A stretch of 64,000 nt of DNA from Mya arenaria (taxonomy: Eukaryota; Mollusca; Bivalvia; Myida; Myidae), in assembly GCF_026914265.1 (NCBI RefSeq), contig NC_069133.1, forward strand, positions 44,923,417 through 44,987,416, read 5' to 3'. A program made the translations under genes and the position numbers. Positions 23,086 to 35,314 of the stretch are shown one piece after another. Every line of letters begins with the position of its first letter. The stretch's first letter is position 1. Under the pieces are notes generated by a model. The model did not search any database and was not told the origin of the DNA. It was given only the letters and a program-made list of their open reading frames with translations.

Positions 23086-24309
23086 TTAATATCTACGATA
23101 TAATCTACGCAATTTCTCAACACAAAAAAGGCTCTTCATGAATCTCAAACACTGTCCCCTAAAATGTGTATCCATTTTCAGATACAGAATTGGGTTTATG
23201 ATACTGTGAATAAAGTAACTTCTATAAAACATGGAAAATACCAAGAATTGAGTCTGTGTCAATTGTTTCTGATCTATCCAAGAGAGCGCTAAATACAAAA
23301 CATACGTCACAATAAACACAACAGTGACAATAAAAAGCAGCTTAATATTGGCCGGAATGTGATGATGATGATGGTGATGATGCTGGTGATCTTGGTGATA
23401 CGGCCCGTATATTGGCGTTCCGGGCTGGTGTCCGCCATTCTTGGGCCGTTGCTCCCAGTTGGCGCGGTAGTCGTACATCTGGATGTCATGTGGGTTTCGG
23501 GCTTCGCGGATCTTCATGGCCTGAGATACTGTGTGCCCAATCCTCGCGTACAAGACTATCATCAACAGGCTAACTAAAATCTGCATGACACTGAGAAATA
23601 TCCTGTAAACGTAACGTGATATCCCGTGTTTAAAATACGGTTCACTTTCACAAGCTGATATTTCAGTGGTAACGTTTCCGTTAAAGTCGGTAATGACGTC
23701 AGACGATATACCACATAGCACTGCCGCAGGTATTGATGTAAGGACAGCCAACAATAACATCATTAAACAGAGACGCCAAGCCCATGAATGTGAAATTTGG
23801 GGAACATTCTTACACAGCATAGGGCGACAGGTCAAGATGTACCTGTCTACTGCAACAAGCATCAAGCAATAAGACGCTCCGGCAGCCGCGAACACGTTCA
23901 TGAAACATTTCATCTTGCACAAGTAACGTTCCGTAAAATTGAAATAGGTCCCGTGTTTCAGAATTTCGGCTGGTATCAATGTTAAGCAAGTCAGAAAGTC
24001 TATAAACCCCAACGATAACACAAAGTACCTGAATTTTCTATCCTTAAATTTTGTGCCGCAGCCATATACGATAAACACAAATATATTTCCAAATATTCCA
24101 ACAATTCCAAAAACACCAAAGACAATGGTTAAAGGTAGAAGCGTGGTCGCATACCGATCATTTAATTGATTCAAGAATGTTTGCGACATCATATTACTTT
24201 TAAAATCCGAATTCCCGTCGTATTTTTCATCCATGCTCCTATTCCAATTTCCACTAACGTAAGTTGCGTTCACTGTTGAACCCAAGCGTTGATTTACACC
24301 GTGGGACAT
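23086..24309 (-). CDS. class A (rhodopsin-like) G-protein-coupled receptor, orphan
   Basis: Single-exon gene of 407 residues with seven hydrophobic segments. The tail (1-52) has N-glycosylation sites at N14 and N23; further sites are N124 and N212. TM1 (about 55-83) has GN at N75, and TM2 (about 94-117) has D104. C131 and C220 fit the conserved disulphide. TM3 ends in DRY at 155-157. TM7 ends in NPILY at 372-376, and C396 could be palmitoylated. These fit a plasma-membrane receptor signalling through a G protein. TM6 (about 319-345) lacks the usual CWxP, and TM5 lacks the usual proline. The third cytoplasmic loop carries eight consecutive His (310-317), encoded by an atg-rich simple repeat on the plus strand. 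The ligand cannot be inferred; a peptide or amine is possible. A broken relative lies at 16668-16925. Confidence 0.93.
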   Translation of the reverse strand: MSHGVNQRLGSTVNATYVSGNWNRSMDEKYDGNSDFKSNMMSQTFLNQLNDRYATTLLPLTIVFGVFGIVGIFGNIFVFIVYGCGTKFKDRKFRYFVLSLGFIDFLTCLTLIPAEILKHGTYFNFTERYLCKMKCFMNVFAAAGASYCLMLVAVDRYILTCRPMLCKNVPQISHSWAWRLCLMMLLLAVLTSIPAAVLCGISSDVITDFNGNVTTEISACESEPYFKHGISRYVYRIFLSVMQILVSLLMIVLYARIGHTVSQAMKIREARNPHDIQMYDYRANWEQRPKNGGHQPGTPIYGPYHQDHQHHHHHHHHIPANIKLLFIVTVVFIVTYVLYLALSWIDQKQLTQTQFLVFSMFYRSYFIHSIINPILYLKMDTHFRGQCLRFMKSLFCVEKLRRLYRRY

Positions 24310-24680
24310 GACGTCCGATAATATTTTTAAACAGTTACTTATTATACTAACTAATTATACTAACTCATTTATGTAACACTAGTTTATCCGGCCTTTCAAC
24401 AACAGAATTCCACCTATCGAAATTGTATGAGTCGTTTCTTCTGCTCCTGCACAACAGATAGTTGACTATCAGTGATATATCGCACTTGACGTCATGCAAC
24501 TGCCTGTAATCTGGACCGTTATCACGGAGAGATATGCATAACGCCGTCAGCACTACAGCGTCTCAACACAGCAATATGTCTTGCTGAGACTGAACAGTTG
24601 TTGATGACGCTTGTTGAGATATGTTGCCCAATAACGCTATTGACACAGAGCTAATTAGTCGGCGCCCGCTATATTGGTTT
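24310..24680. other. upstream region of the GPCR gene
   Basis: Non-coding. Contains 'ttaaacagttacttattatactaac', an AT-rich block just upstream of the minus-strand start that could hold the promoter. No clear TATA box or other site is called. Confidence 0.4.
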
Positions 24681-25393
24681 GATAATGTCCAAAATGAAGC
24701 TTTTACTTAGGGACCAGGTCATGAATTTGCAGAAAATACGCTTAAATCCACTTTGCACGATAAATTGTGAAGTATGGTGTGTTATAAAAAGTATACTCCT
24801 TTTTTAAAACGAAGTCTTAAATTATAACAGTCGTGAATATTGTTTTTTGAAAATATTAATTTTAAATATAAACTTTTCCCCGGATATATCTTTAGAACAC
24901 ACGTATACTAAACATGTTATTATTGTAAAAAATACAACATTTTTGGTTGATCTACCTCCATGTTTTTTTTTTCATTTTTATCGCGCCGAACTGATGCTAT
25001 GCATAAAAACAACTCTTGTCATCTGATGTGCCGCACTTTCGAGTATTCCCATATGCACATTCACATCGTGTCAAGTTTCTGGAAAGTGGGATTTCGTAGC
25101 GACATTCTGTAAAAGAAACAAAATCCGCAAAACTAGAACTGATACTGATACTGACAAAACACTATAATTTTTACCTTTAAATAGGTGAACAATCGACAGA
25201 ATATAAGTCCATGAGTTTTGCCAAGACAGTGTTAAACATGTTCATAAAGTTCCTAAATGCCTCCTAAAAGCGAGAGACAATAAGTTATGGAAATCAACTG
25301 CAATACTAGAAAAGACGCAGCAGTTTTCATACAGTCGATCGAATCAGAAGTAGTAATGCTTCTAAGTTTTGTGATAAAACAATGAGTTGGAGA
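24681..25393 (+). repeat. 0.7-kb dispersed repeat, copy A
   Basis: Similar over its whole length to 55071-55788, both beginning gataatgtccaaa and ending aatgagttggaga. Shared landmarks are cttttccccggatatatctt, gccgcactttcgag and catcgtgtcaagtttctgg. No open frame is conserved. The two copies differ by substitutions and small indels, so they are old. Terminal repeats were not found, so the element class is unknown. Confidence 0.8.
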
Positions 25394-26554
25394 TCCAAAA
25401 TAAATCCCTTTATACAGTTTCTAGGAAAAAATAGCTTGGCTAAGAACTTCAAGGTAATTGCTCAATTGATCAGGGGAAAAACTTATGCAAATGTTCTGAT
25501 GTTTTATTTCACGAAATGTATGATACATCGAATATGATTTGTTTCGTCATTTATTGTTTTTATATGGAGAGAGAGAACGTTAAAACTGTAAGATAAAATT
25601 AAATATGATTAATAAATGCTGTAATGCCAATTTGATTGAGAATGAAGATCATTTCATAATATGTTGTTACAGATAAAATATTTTGGATAAATAAAATCAT
25701 ATCGACAAACAAATTTGCCGAAAGCTATTCACTGTAGTAAAATTGTAATTATTTCAAAACATAAATGTTATAAATTTGCTAAATGCAGAACACTATTTAA
25801 GACGTTTGAAACCAAATCGTTATTTTGAATAATGTTCTGATCGTAAACAATACAATCAAATGACATGTAAAGATATATGTTATATTAAATGAAATACAAT
25901 TACGAGTAACGGTTCGTTTTTTAGACTCCATATTTCGAATGCCCACAATTTTAAAAGATATTAAACAACCCGTGTTTATTCTATAAACCAAGTAGAATTA
26001 AAATAACAAAACATTTATATTTATTATTCATTTATTTTTCTTTAAATAGAATTTGAAATCAGAAAAGTCTTAAAAAGCAATATATAACCTACCATTATTA
26101 TCTCCTGTGTGAAGTTAATAGATCTACACACTTGATTCGAAGTAAAAGATGTTACAAAATTAACAGAAATTCATTCGCCAAAACTATGCACTACTAGTTT
26201 GTTGAATACTTTCTGCAGAATATCAATGCGAGGCCAGTGCCAAGAAACACACACATAGTTGCCAAAGCTCATTGTTAGATCCATTAAAAGTGTTAAGCAT
26301 TTCTGTAAAACACAATCATTTTACTGATGGGAACACAAATATTCAACTACCATAGTGTACAGGTGGATACGTAGACAAACGCTGCACAAGTGGGCGATTA
26401 CGGACGCACAGTTACTCAATAAAAATACTTAAAGGCCTAGTTAAAAGAATGTTTGGCATGATAATCCCCTGCTGTGCATCTCCTGCTAATTGCACTGGTG
26501 TCACAGTAGAGGCCAATTTCCTGTGTATTCGTCTATAGGCACAGGGCCATATAT
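25394..26554. other. non-coding AT-rich stretch
   Basis: No gene, RNA or repeat with a partner in this window was recognised. Confidence 0.5.
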
Positions 26555-26730
26555 GGTCCATTTTTATAATAAAAGATCCGAAACTGCACAGCATGATACT
26601 TAGATTGGAGATCTGATAAGACAATTAGGCAATAAGATTAAGATCAATTAACAGAGGTTGTTTACAAATACACGGTTTTGGGGAAGGGGGGGGGTGTCAC
26701 TTATAGAAGGCTTAAACTAGGTCTTTAAAG
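26555..26730 (+). repeat. dispersed repeat, copy B
   Basis: Partner of 17696-17938 (see that entry). Here the two conserved blocks are joined by ttttggggaagggggggggt rather than a long homopolymer tract. Confidence 0.7.
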
Positions 26731-27110
26731 TGATACTCGTATTTAAACCAATACATACACATGCATAACAAACATAACTTTCGAGTGTTCACCCTTAAAC
26801 TACTTATTAGATAAGGTATTTATAAAAAGTATTAGCTACTGATTGTAACCGTGTATCTAATAGCTGAAAACGTATATATATATAATAATAACTGATGGGT
26901 TCTAAAAAGATTTACTGGGATCTACTATCGTCTGATGAGGTAGAAATGCCGTGTATTCTGCACCTTTCTTTCAAGTTAAACACAGTACCCCTCATTGTTT
27001 TCGATATGTTTTCATCCTTTTCGGTAAATAAAAACAATTGTTTTATTTATGGTACATCTTATTTGTGAAAAAGGGTGCATCATTAAAATCATATTTCTAC
27101 TTACCCTGAC
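26731..27110 (+). repeat. diverged dispersed repeat, copy A
   Basis: Weaker, collinear similarity to about 50580-50980: ctttaaagtga-actc-tattt, aaaaagatttact-gg-tctactat-gt and cttatttg-g-a-aagggtgcat. It suggests the region before and after 26730 is one composite old element. Direct extension of copy B of the preceding repeat is possible. Confidence 0.5.
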
Positions 27111-27494
27111 ACATAAAATATAACTTGAATGCATTCCAATAGACATAATAAGCCAAATTATAACTTAAACTGTAATATGTGTTTAGTGATAAAACGTACT
27201 GACGGAGCCCGGAAGTGAATATCACAATCTGGCAATTGACGGTGGCGATAGGACCGCCAGGTAAGATCACCATAAAGAAGCTATAAAAAATATTTCCGAA
27301 ATTTTGGCGCTTTTTTACTTGGAAATTTGTGGCCACGTAGCTATATATTAAAACTATATTTCCTTATCTGTACACAAATCATATGTTGTTGTGTTTGTTT
27401 TTGATCATTCCTGTCAATTGATTTAAACATAATAATGCAAACAAATTGAAAAAAATCGCATCAAGGTATATTGTGCGCCTTTAAAAAGGGCAAT
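27111..27494. other. non-coding stretch
   Basis: The minus-strand 79-residue frame (27097-27336) has no domain. A donor-like CAG-GTAAGA at about 27260 follows a short open stretch on the plus strand, too short to call as an exon. Confidence 0.4.
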
Positions 27495-28633
27495 CCAAGA
27501 ACCATTTCAGTAAATTTTGATCGATATTGTGAAATTTATTAAAGAAATACAAGATGACGAAGTACGACGGACAAAAGGTGTCCACAATAGCTCACCATAA
27601 ACAATTCGTTCTCACATCAACTAACAATGATACAGAAATGTATAAAGTGACATCTAATGAAAAACACACAGGTCGCCTCAGCAGTAGTATAAGTATGCAC
27701 GTTTACAACAGGTTCTAAAGAAAGAAAACAAGCTTTTAAACCAAAGGAAAACCCAAGCATTTTATTTTCACTTTTAGTAATAAACCTAATGCTATTGAAT
27801 GTTATTCAATTTCCTTTCTTACATCTTCTAGCCCAAGCAGCCTCAAAGGCTACTAAAAATGGTATTTTAACATCTTCGCGTTCGATAGAAATACGAACAA
27901 TACCTATTTGAGCATTTCTGTGTGATTGACATGGAGTCGAACAGCTCTAGTTGCAAACGAAAATGTCCAGGGGCCTGTTCCAATAACGATTATTGTCGTA
28001 AAGTTCAATTATCTTAGGATCATATTTGTGTTATACTTGCATGAATTAGTAACAGCTGAACCTTTAATAGTAAGTAAAACACACCTGGCCCCAATATCAA
28101 GATCGGACTTAACCGGGTGCTTATGTTTAAACTTTTGGTAATGGTTTAAGCCATAAAACATTATTTTTTTACGGAAATATGAAAATCTACGATCTGATTT
28201 TTTGTTCGCAATCTTATATCATTAGTTTGCAGATATTAACGCAAACATTTGCTCTTTCCAAGACAAAAAATAAAAATGGTATATCTGTGAGAGTGCAGCT
28301 TAAATCATTTTAAAACATAACATCACACGTTACTGAAAATGATATATTTTCACTCGTTTTAAAAGAGCAATCCCTTATAGAATAATTTGAATTAAAAATT
28401 TGGTCAATATTCGAAAGGAAAATTATTCTACAGCAAGAAAAGTACTTGAGAACAACTCATTGTACCTGAACAATAACTCAGGTAAATATTTTTGCGTTAT
28501 AATTAGTTGTCGGTGAAATATTGATAAAATGATTAAATTTTATCAACCCATTCTATGAAAAATACGCTTTTACAGGCAGTAAAACACATACGATCTTAAT
28601 TTATTGTCGATGTTATATGGTTTAGATTGAAAT
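27495..28633 (+). repeat. 1.1-kb dispersed repeat, copy A (lacks MITE insertion)
   Basis: Collinear with 60288-61665: accatttcagta-attttgatcgat, acaagatgacga-gtac, ttcgcgttcgatagaaatac, atgaattagtaacagctga, tttggtcaatattcgaaag and cagcaagaaaagtacttgag. At 27925-27931 it carries the uninterrupted 'attgaca' where the other copy holds a 325-bp element. No reading frame is conserved. Confidence 0.8.
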
Positions 28634-28659
28634 TGATATTTGTAATCTCTGCAGAGTAA

Positions 28660-29510
28660 ACAAAGAAGCAAACGTAGCCTTTTAAAAGTTTACAATGAAA
28701 CAAATGGAGCCTCTATTAAAAGTGTTAACAATGGAGCAAATGTGGCCTCAAAAGAGTTTAAATGGAGCAAATGTGGCCGGTAAAGTGTTAACAATGGAGT
28801 AAATGTGACCTCTTAAGGGTAAGCAATGGAGTAAATGTGGCCTCTAAAATGTTAACAATGGAGTAAATGTGGCCTCTAAAGTGTAAACAATGGAGTAAAT
28901 GTGGTCTCTAAGTGTTGAAAATGTGGCCTCTAAAGTGTTAGCAATTGAGTAAATGTAGCCTCTTAAGTGTAAAATATGGAGCAAATGTAACCTCTAAAGT
29001 GTTAACAATGGAGTAAATGTGGCCTCTAAAGTGTTAACAATGGAGTAAATGTGGCCTCTAAAGTGTTAACAATGGAGTAAATGTGGCCTCTAAAGTGTTA
29101 ACAATGGAGTAAATGTGGCCTCTAAAGTGTTAACAATGGAGTAAATGTGGCCTCTAAAGTGTTAACAATTTAGTAAATGTAGCCTATAACGTGTATACAA
29201 TGGAGTAAATGTGACCTATACAGTGTCAAAATGGAGTAAATGTAACCTCTTAAGTGTTAACAATGGAGTAAATGTGGCCTATAAAGTGTTAAAAATGGAG
29301 CAAATGTGGGCTCTAAAGTGTTAAAAATGGAGTAAATGTGGTCTATAAAGTGTTTAAATTGGAGCAAATGTAACCTCTAAAGTGTTAACAATGGAGTAAA
29401 TGTGGCATATAAAGTGTTAAAAATGGAGCAATTGTAACATCTAAAGTGTTGACAATGGAGTAAATGTTGCCTAAAAAGTGTTAAAAATGGAGCAAATGTA
29501 GCATCCTCAT
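28660..29510. repeat. 32-bp tandem minisatellite, about 26 copies
   Basis: Unit resembles gtgttaacaatggagtaaat followed by gtggcctctaaa. The exact 32-bp period is clear at 29000-29170, where copies are identical; copies at both ends are more diverged. No coding role. Confidence 0.92.
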
Positions 29511-29514
29511 TCTG

Positions 29515-30300
29515 TGATTGTCATATCTGCCAAATGGCTATGAATGAGAAAGATACAGACACGAACTATTTTTAGTAAGGCTTATATAGCAAAACATACT
29601 CACTTCAGAAGGTTGTTGTGACCTTGACCCTGAAGCTAGGAAACCGGGTCATGTGTGCGATACATCCTCGTGCTATGATGGTCACTTCTACCCTATGATT
29701 TTAAAATCCGAATATGAATGAGAAACATGTATCGGACAAGAACGGGACGGACACAAGGACAACACTATGCGCAGACGGTTACTGTAACCTTGACATTGAA
29801 TTTGGGACACGGGTGTTGTGCGCAACATTTCTTCATGCTGTGGTGGTCATTTCAGGCTAAAAGTGTTTAAATCCGACAATAATGAAAACGTTTTACTAGA
29901 CACAACCTATTATCAGTAAGGCTTATATAGCAAAACATATAACGATCAGAATATTGCTGTGACATTGACCTTGAAAGTTGGGTCATTGGTCTTGTGTGCG
30001 ACATACCCTTGTGCAATGGTGGTAACTACTGCCAAATATTATTTAAATCCAACTATGAATCAGAAAGATATCGACCGGACACAAACTTTTATTCATAGTT
30101 TAAGATTTATATATCAAACATACTAAGTTCAGAAGGTGCTGTGACCTTGACCTTAAGGTAGGACAACGGGTCTTATGTGCGACACATCCTCATGATATAG
30201 TTGTCACTTCTGCCAAATAATTTTAAAACCCGACCATAAAACGTGAAGTATATGGACGCAACAACAACGGGACGGACATACCAACGGAGGACGGCATGCG
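29515..30300. repeat. four imperfect copies of a 165-185-bp repeat
   Basis: Units share 'cagaaggttgctgtgaccttgacc', 'gtgtgcgacacatcctcgtg', 'ggtcacttctgcc' and 'aaatccgactatgaat', with phases near 29607, 29773, 29950 and 30133. This resembles a very abundant dispersed repeat of bivalve genomes. A poly-C run at 30317-30328 follows. Short open frames crossing it are artefacts. Confidence 0.75.
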
Positions 30301-30329
30301 TGGATCCCATATAGCCCCCCCCCCCCCCT

Positions 30330-30897
30330 TCACTTTGTAAAGCGTGATATAACCAAATAGAACACGAACGAACATCATTGTAACCAAGATATATGAACAT
30401 TCTGCAGAAAATTGGCTTTCTAGCTTAACAGGTTTTTTTAAACAGTTGCCCAGCGACCTTATGTCATTAGGAATCACCCATGATTGAATTTGACCTAGAA
30501 TTCATTAATCACTTCTATCACAATAACAAACATTCAGACCAAGTAACATGAGGGGTGGAGGTTTAAATGCGTTCATTTTTAATATATGACCCAGTGACCT
30601 ATATTTTTTCAAACATAACCACTATTTAAATAACAGTTATGCCCCAGAATCAATAGTTATAAAGTTTCAAAGCCTATTTATACACTCAATGCAAACAGAC
30701 TTTACAGAAATGAGGAATTATAAATACAAAGTATAACCAGGCTTCATTTATTTTCTGCAGTTATTTTTATCTATGATTTACATATCATATTACATGACCA
30801 ATATTCAAAATTAAAATGTTTCTTATATTATTATTGTGTAGAAAACAGAGCTTGATTGTAAAGGCCCATATAATGTAATTTTGAAGTACAATGTATA
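30330..30897. other. non-coding stretch before the 2.2-kb array
   Basis: Nothing recognised. The array begins sharply at about 30898. Confidence 0.5.
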
Positions 30898-33117
30898 ATG
30901 CAACTCACATTTTAAGTGAAATGAATGTTTCCTTGTTCGTCCGTAAACATTCTTAAAGTATGTCACTATGTGTACCACATGTGGGTTTTTGGTACGCGTA
31001 TTTGTGACATTTACTTGGATCTAGAGAAAAAATTGTAAACAAATGAAACTAGGATAATATCATTTTTATTTTGTGTATCAAGGGTCCCCTTAACTATCTA
31101 CGCGGCCCTTTAGTGAATTTCACGTAAAAGTAGATCGTATTATTATCTTAAGTTAACTGATATGCTGCTATCAAATGTATATTGCAACAATCTTGTCAAA
31201 CTGATTAACTTCTATGTTATTTTAATAGCATAACATTGGAAAATAGCAGTGCGCCTTAAAGTAATAAACAAACTAAGATGTATAGGTTATTCAATCAGTA
31301 CCAATATGATAAATGGCTTCGCGTACCAGGTACACTGGCTATGGTAAACAATTCAGATAGTCAGTGAATGTTTACTATTTAGCATTCTTTCTAACCAAGA
31401 CGTATGCTTCGCCTCAGTATGTTGGCATGGAAGATATTCCCAATGTGAACATGTCATCTTCATGCATGTTTACCAATTTGTGACGTACAGATGCAAGCGA
31501 ATGCTAGTTTTTTTTCAAAAAACAAGCAGTGTTCGTCCGCTAACATTCTTAAATAAGTGGACGGCATGTGCTCGTATTTGTGAATTCTACTCCTTTAGAT
31601 CGAATTATGCAGAGATATGAAAATGGGACGTTTGTGCTGCCATAACATGAATACTCAATAATAGCACGACATAAATCAGTGCAATATCATTCATGTAATT
31701 CATTTTAAAACAAAATCCTGTCAAGCTGATTAATAACTACATTATCGTTGCACTCCTTGTTAGCTTTATGCCAGAAATATGGAAACAGTATTGTTCTGAA
31801 ACATGAGTATTATTCTTGACATTGTCTATCGGAAACCTATTTTTTATCTCATTGTCTCCTCTCTCTCTCTTTAAATATATATATATTCATATAAATACAC
31901 GTATTTGTACATGCAATACCATGCTTTGCAGGCATATGCTCTGTTTCATATCCCCCTGAGTAGGAAGACAAGATATATCGAGTCAGCATGCATACTTGAA
32001 CCTTATATATCAACACTGTTGCATGTGCCACACTTGTACCAAAACAAACAAACAATCTTCGTGAGCGACGGTTTTTTAATGCGTATCGCATGCGTTTTCC
32101 GGTCTCTATTAATAGTAACATGACCGAACCATTTAAAAATAGGGCTCAAAACACCAGGTTTTTCTTGTTTACAAAATGAAAATGCACTTGTTGAGAAAAA
32201 GCTTTTGGTAAAATGAAGATGTAGCAGCAACTAACACTTGCTGCAATTTGTGTCAGTGAAACCTCCAATATATTCGAGAAATAGGCCAAGTTTCGTAAAT
32301 TTTATGACGTAATAAATGCTTGCATTTGAAATCGTCCAAATCCTTTGTATATACACAATAGAACAGCTTTTCGAGAATGCTTATTTGTGCTGTGTCACAT
32401 CACGCAGGGTGTGTACAGATAGCTAAGTGGTTAAGCCGGCTGGACAAGTAAATTGTATCCACGAATCGTTCGGTGTAAGTTCGAGTCCGCTCAGCATCAC
32501 CATTTTCTTGTAAAAAAAGTCTTATTCTTTTTACAGTTTTCGTAGTTTTTCTTAGCCTTACCAAGTAAAACAGACGTCCACACAAACAAGACCCGTTATA
32601 TGCATGTGTGTAAAAAAACATGCGCCATCGGCAAAGAAAACGCATAAGTATCGACTCAGAAATATGAAGTGAGGACTCTGCCATTTCGTTGACAGTATTT
32701 TCGTTTATACGGGATGTAAAAATATATGCACCAAAGACTTACAATGCATAAAATAACGCAAATTATTTACTTCATATAAAACTTGGTCATATCCAAGCTC
32801 TTTTAGGGCTATCTTAGATCATACATGCGATTACCTGAAAATGTTTTGAAAAAAACACGTATAACGTGTTCTAATAAATTCTTACATGTTATATGGTTTT
32901 GAATAACAGATACGCTGTCTTTCGTCGATTTTTCAGTGGTCATTTAATGTTTTTATGCTTTACATTCTTTCCATACCACACACTGTCGGCACTTATGCTT
33001 GGATTCGGTATGTAAGCATTGCAGATATTCAAACTAGAACATTACGCCCACATGCATGCTCACCCATTTATGCAATACAGATTTTAAGCGAATGCTAACA
33101 TTAAGAAAAACATATAT
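30898..33117 (+). repeat. 2.2-kb tandem unit, copy 1 (edge copy, diverged start)
   Basis: First unit of the array, phased on 'tgcaactcacagtttaagtg'. Its first 300 bp or so differ from the other copies at many positions (for example 'ccacatgtgggtttttggtacgcg'), while later parts are close to consensus. Like each full unit it contains a CT run followed by a TA run (31857-31881) and a tRNA-like module. Confidence 0.9.
32413..32506 (+). ncRNA. degenerate tRNA-Ser-like RNA polymerase III module, array copy 1
   Basis: Has an A-box-like tagctaagtggttaagc, a short variable-arm-like hairpin (cgaa-tcg-ttcg), a B-box-like agttcgagtcc, then caccattttc with a T4 run. Layout resembles a class II tRNA such as tRNA-Ser. 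The T stem and acceptor stem do not pair, and the anticodon arm holds extra bases, so it is not a working tRNA. It could still be a polymerase III promoter. The same module recurs in every full unit. Confidence 0.6.
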
Positions 33118-35314
33118 TGCAACTCACAGTTAAGTGAAATGAATGTGTCCTTGTTCGTTCGTTAACATTCTTAAAGTTATGTCACTATGTGAACCGCATA
33201 TGGTTTTTGTGTGACATTTATTTGGATCTAGAGAAATAATTCTAAACAAATGAAACTAGGATAATATAACTTTAACGTGTGTGATCAGGGGTCCCCTTAA
33301 CTATGCGGCCCTTTAACGAATTTCACGTAATGTAGATCATATAATTATCTAAGTTAACTGATATGCGGCCATCAAATGTATATGCAACAATTTTGTCAAA
33401 CTGATTAATTACTACGTTAGTTTAATAGCATAACATTGGAAAATAGCAGTGCGCCTTAAAGTAATAAACAAACTAGATGTATAGGTTATTTCAATCAGTA
33501 CCTATATGATAAATGGCTTCGCGTATCAGGTACACTGGCTATGGTAAACAATTCAGATAGTCAATGAATGTTTACTATATTAGCATTCTTTCTAACCAAG
33601 ACGTATGCTTCGCCTCAGTATGTTGGCATGGAAGATATTCCCAATGTGAGAACATGTCATCTTCATGCATGTTTACCAATTTGTGACGTACAGATGCAAG
33701 CGAATGCTAGTTTTTAAAAATCAAGTAGTGTTCGTCCGCCAACATTATTAGATAAGTGAACGGCATGTGCTTATGTAACTCGTATTTGTGAATTCTACTT
33801 TAGATCGAATTATGCAGAGATATGAAAATGGACGTTTGTGCTGCCATAACATGAATACTCAATATAGCACGACATAAATCAGTGTAATGTAATTCATGTA
33901 ATTCTTTTAAAAACAAAATCCTGTCAAGTGATTAATAACTACATTATCGGTGCACTCCTAGTTAGCTTTATGCCAGAAATATGGAAACAGTATTGTTCTG
34001 AAACATGAGTATTATTCTTGACATTGTCTATCGGAAACCTATTTTTATCTCATGTGCTCTCTCTCTCTCTTTAAATATATATATATATTCGTATAAATAC
34101 ACGTATTTGTACATGCAATACCATGCTTTAGGCAGGCATATGCTACGTTTCATATCCCTGAGTAGGAAGACAAGATATATGGAGTCAGCATGCATACTTG
34201 AACCTTATATATCAACACTGTTGCATGTGCCAGACTTGTACCAAAAAAACAAACAATCTTCGTGAGCGACGGTTTTTAATGCGTATCGCATGCGTTTTCG
34301 GTCTCTATTAATAGTAACATGACCGAACCATTTAAAAATAGGGCTCAAAACACCACGTGTTTTTCTTGTTTACAAAATGAAAATGCACTTTTTGAGAAAA
34401 AGCTTTGGTAAAATGAAGATGTTCAGCAACTAACACGCTGCAATTTGTGTCAGTGAAACCTCCAATATATTCGAAAAATAGGAGTTCCGTAAATTTTATG
34501 ACGTAATAAATGCTTCTTCCCCTTGCATTTGAATCGTCCAAAATCCTTTGTTATATACACAATAGAACAGCTTTCGAGAATGCTTATTTGTGCTGTGTCA
34601 CATCACGCAGGGTGTGTACAGATAGCTAAGTGGTTAAGCCGGCTGGACAAGTAAATTGTATCCACGAATCTTTCGGTGTAAGTTCGAGTCCGCTCAGCAT
34701 CACCATTTTCTTGTAAAAAAGTCTTATTCTTTTTACAGTTTTCGTACTTTTTCTTAGCCTTACCAAGTAAAACAGACGTCCACACAAACAAGACCCGTTA
34801 TATGCATGTGTGTAAAAAACAACACGCCATCGGCAAAGAAAACGCATAAGTATCGACTCAGAAATATGAAGTGAGGACTCTGCCATTCGTTGACAGTATT
34901 TTCGTTATCTACGGGATGTAAAATATATGCACCAAAGACTTACAATGCATAAAATAACGCAAATTATTTACTTCATATAAAACTTGGTCATATCCAAGCT
35001 CTTTTAGGGCTATCTTAGATCATACATGCGATTACCTGAAAATGTTTTGAAAAATACACGTATAACGTGTTCTAATAAATTCTTACATGTTATATGGTTT
35101 TGATAACAGATACGCTGTCTTTCGTCGATTTTTCAGATGGTCATTTAAGTTTTATGCTTTACATTCTTTCCATACCACCACTGTCGGCACTTATGCTTGG
35201 ATTCGGTATGTAAGCATTGCAGATATTCAAACTATGAACATTACGCCCACATGCATGCTCACCCATTTATGCAATACAGATTTAAGCGAATGCTAACATT
35301 AAGAAAACATATAT
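33118..35314 (+). repeat. 2.2-kb tandem unit, copy 2
   Basis: About 2197 bp. Close to consensus but with many one-base deletions relative to copies 7-9. TA/CT run near 34060-34090. Confidence 0.93.
34614..34709 (+). ncRNA. tRNA-Ser-like module, array copy 2
   Basis: Same layout as copy 1. The variable-arm hairpin is cgaa-tct-ttcg: the loop base changes while the stem is kept. Confidence 0.55.

Noticed and set aside
27180..27266. Short plus-strand exon ending in CAG-GTAAGA
   Set aside because: Only about 20 open codons, no clear acceptor and no partner exon.
28660..29510. CRISPR-like array (32-bp repeats)
   Set aside because: Units are contiguous with no unique spacers, and the genome is eukaryotic.
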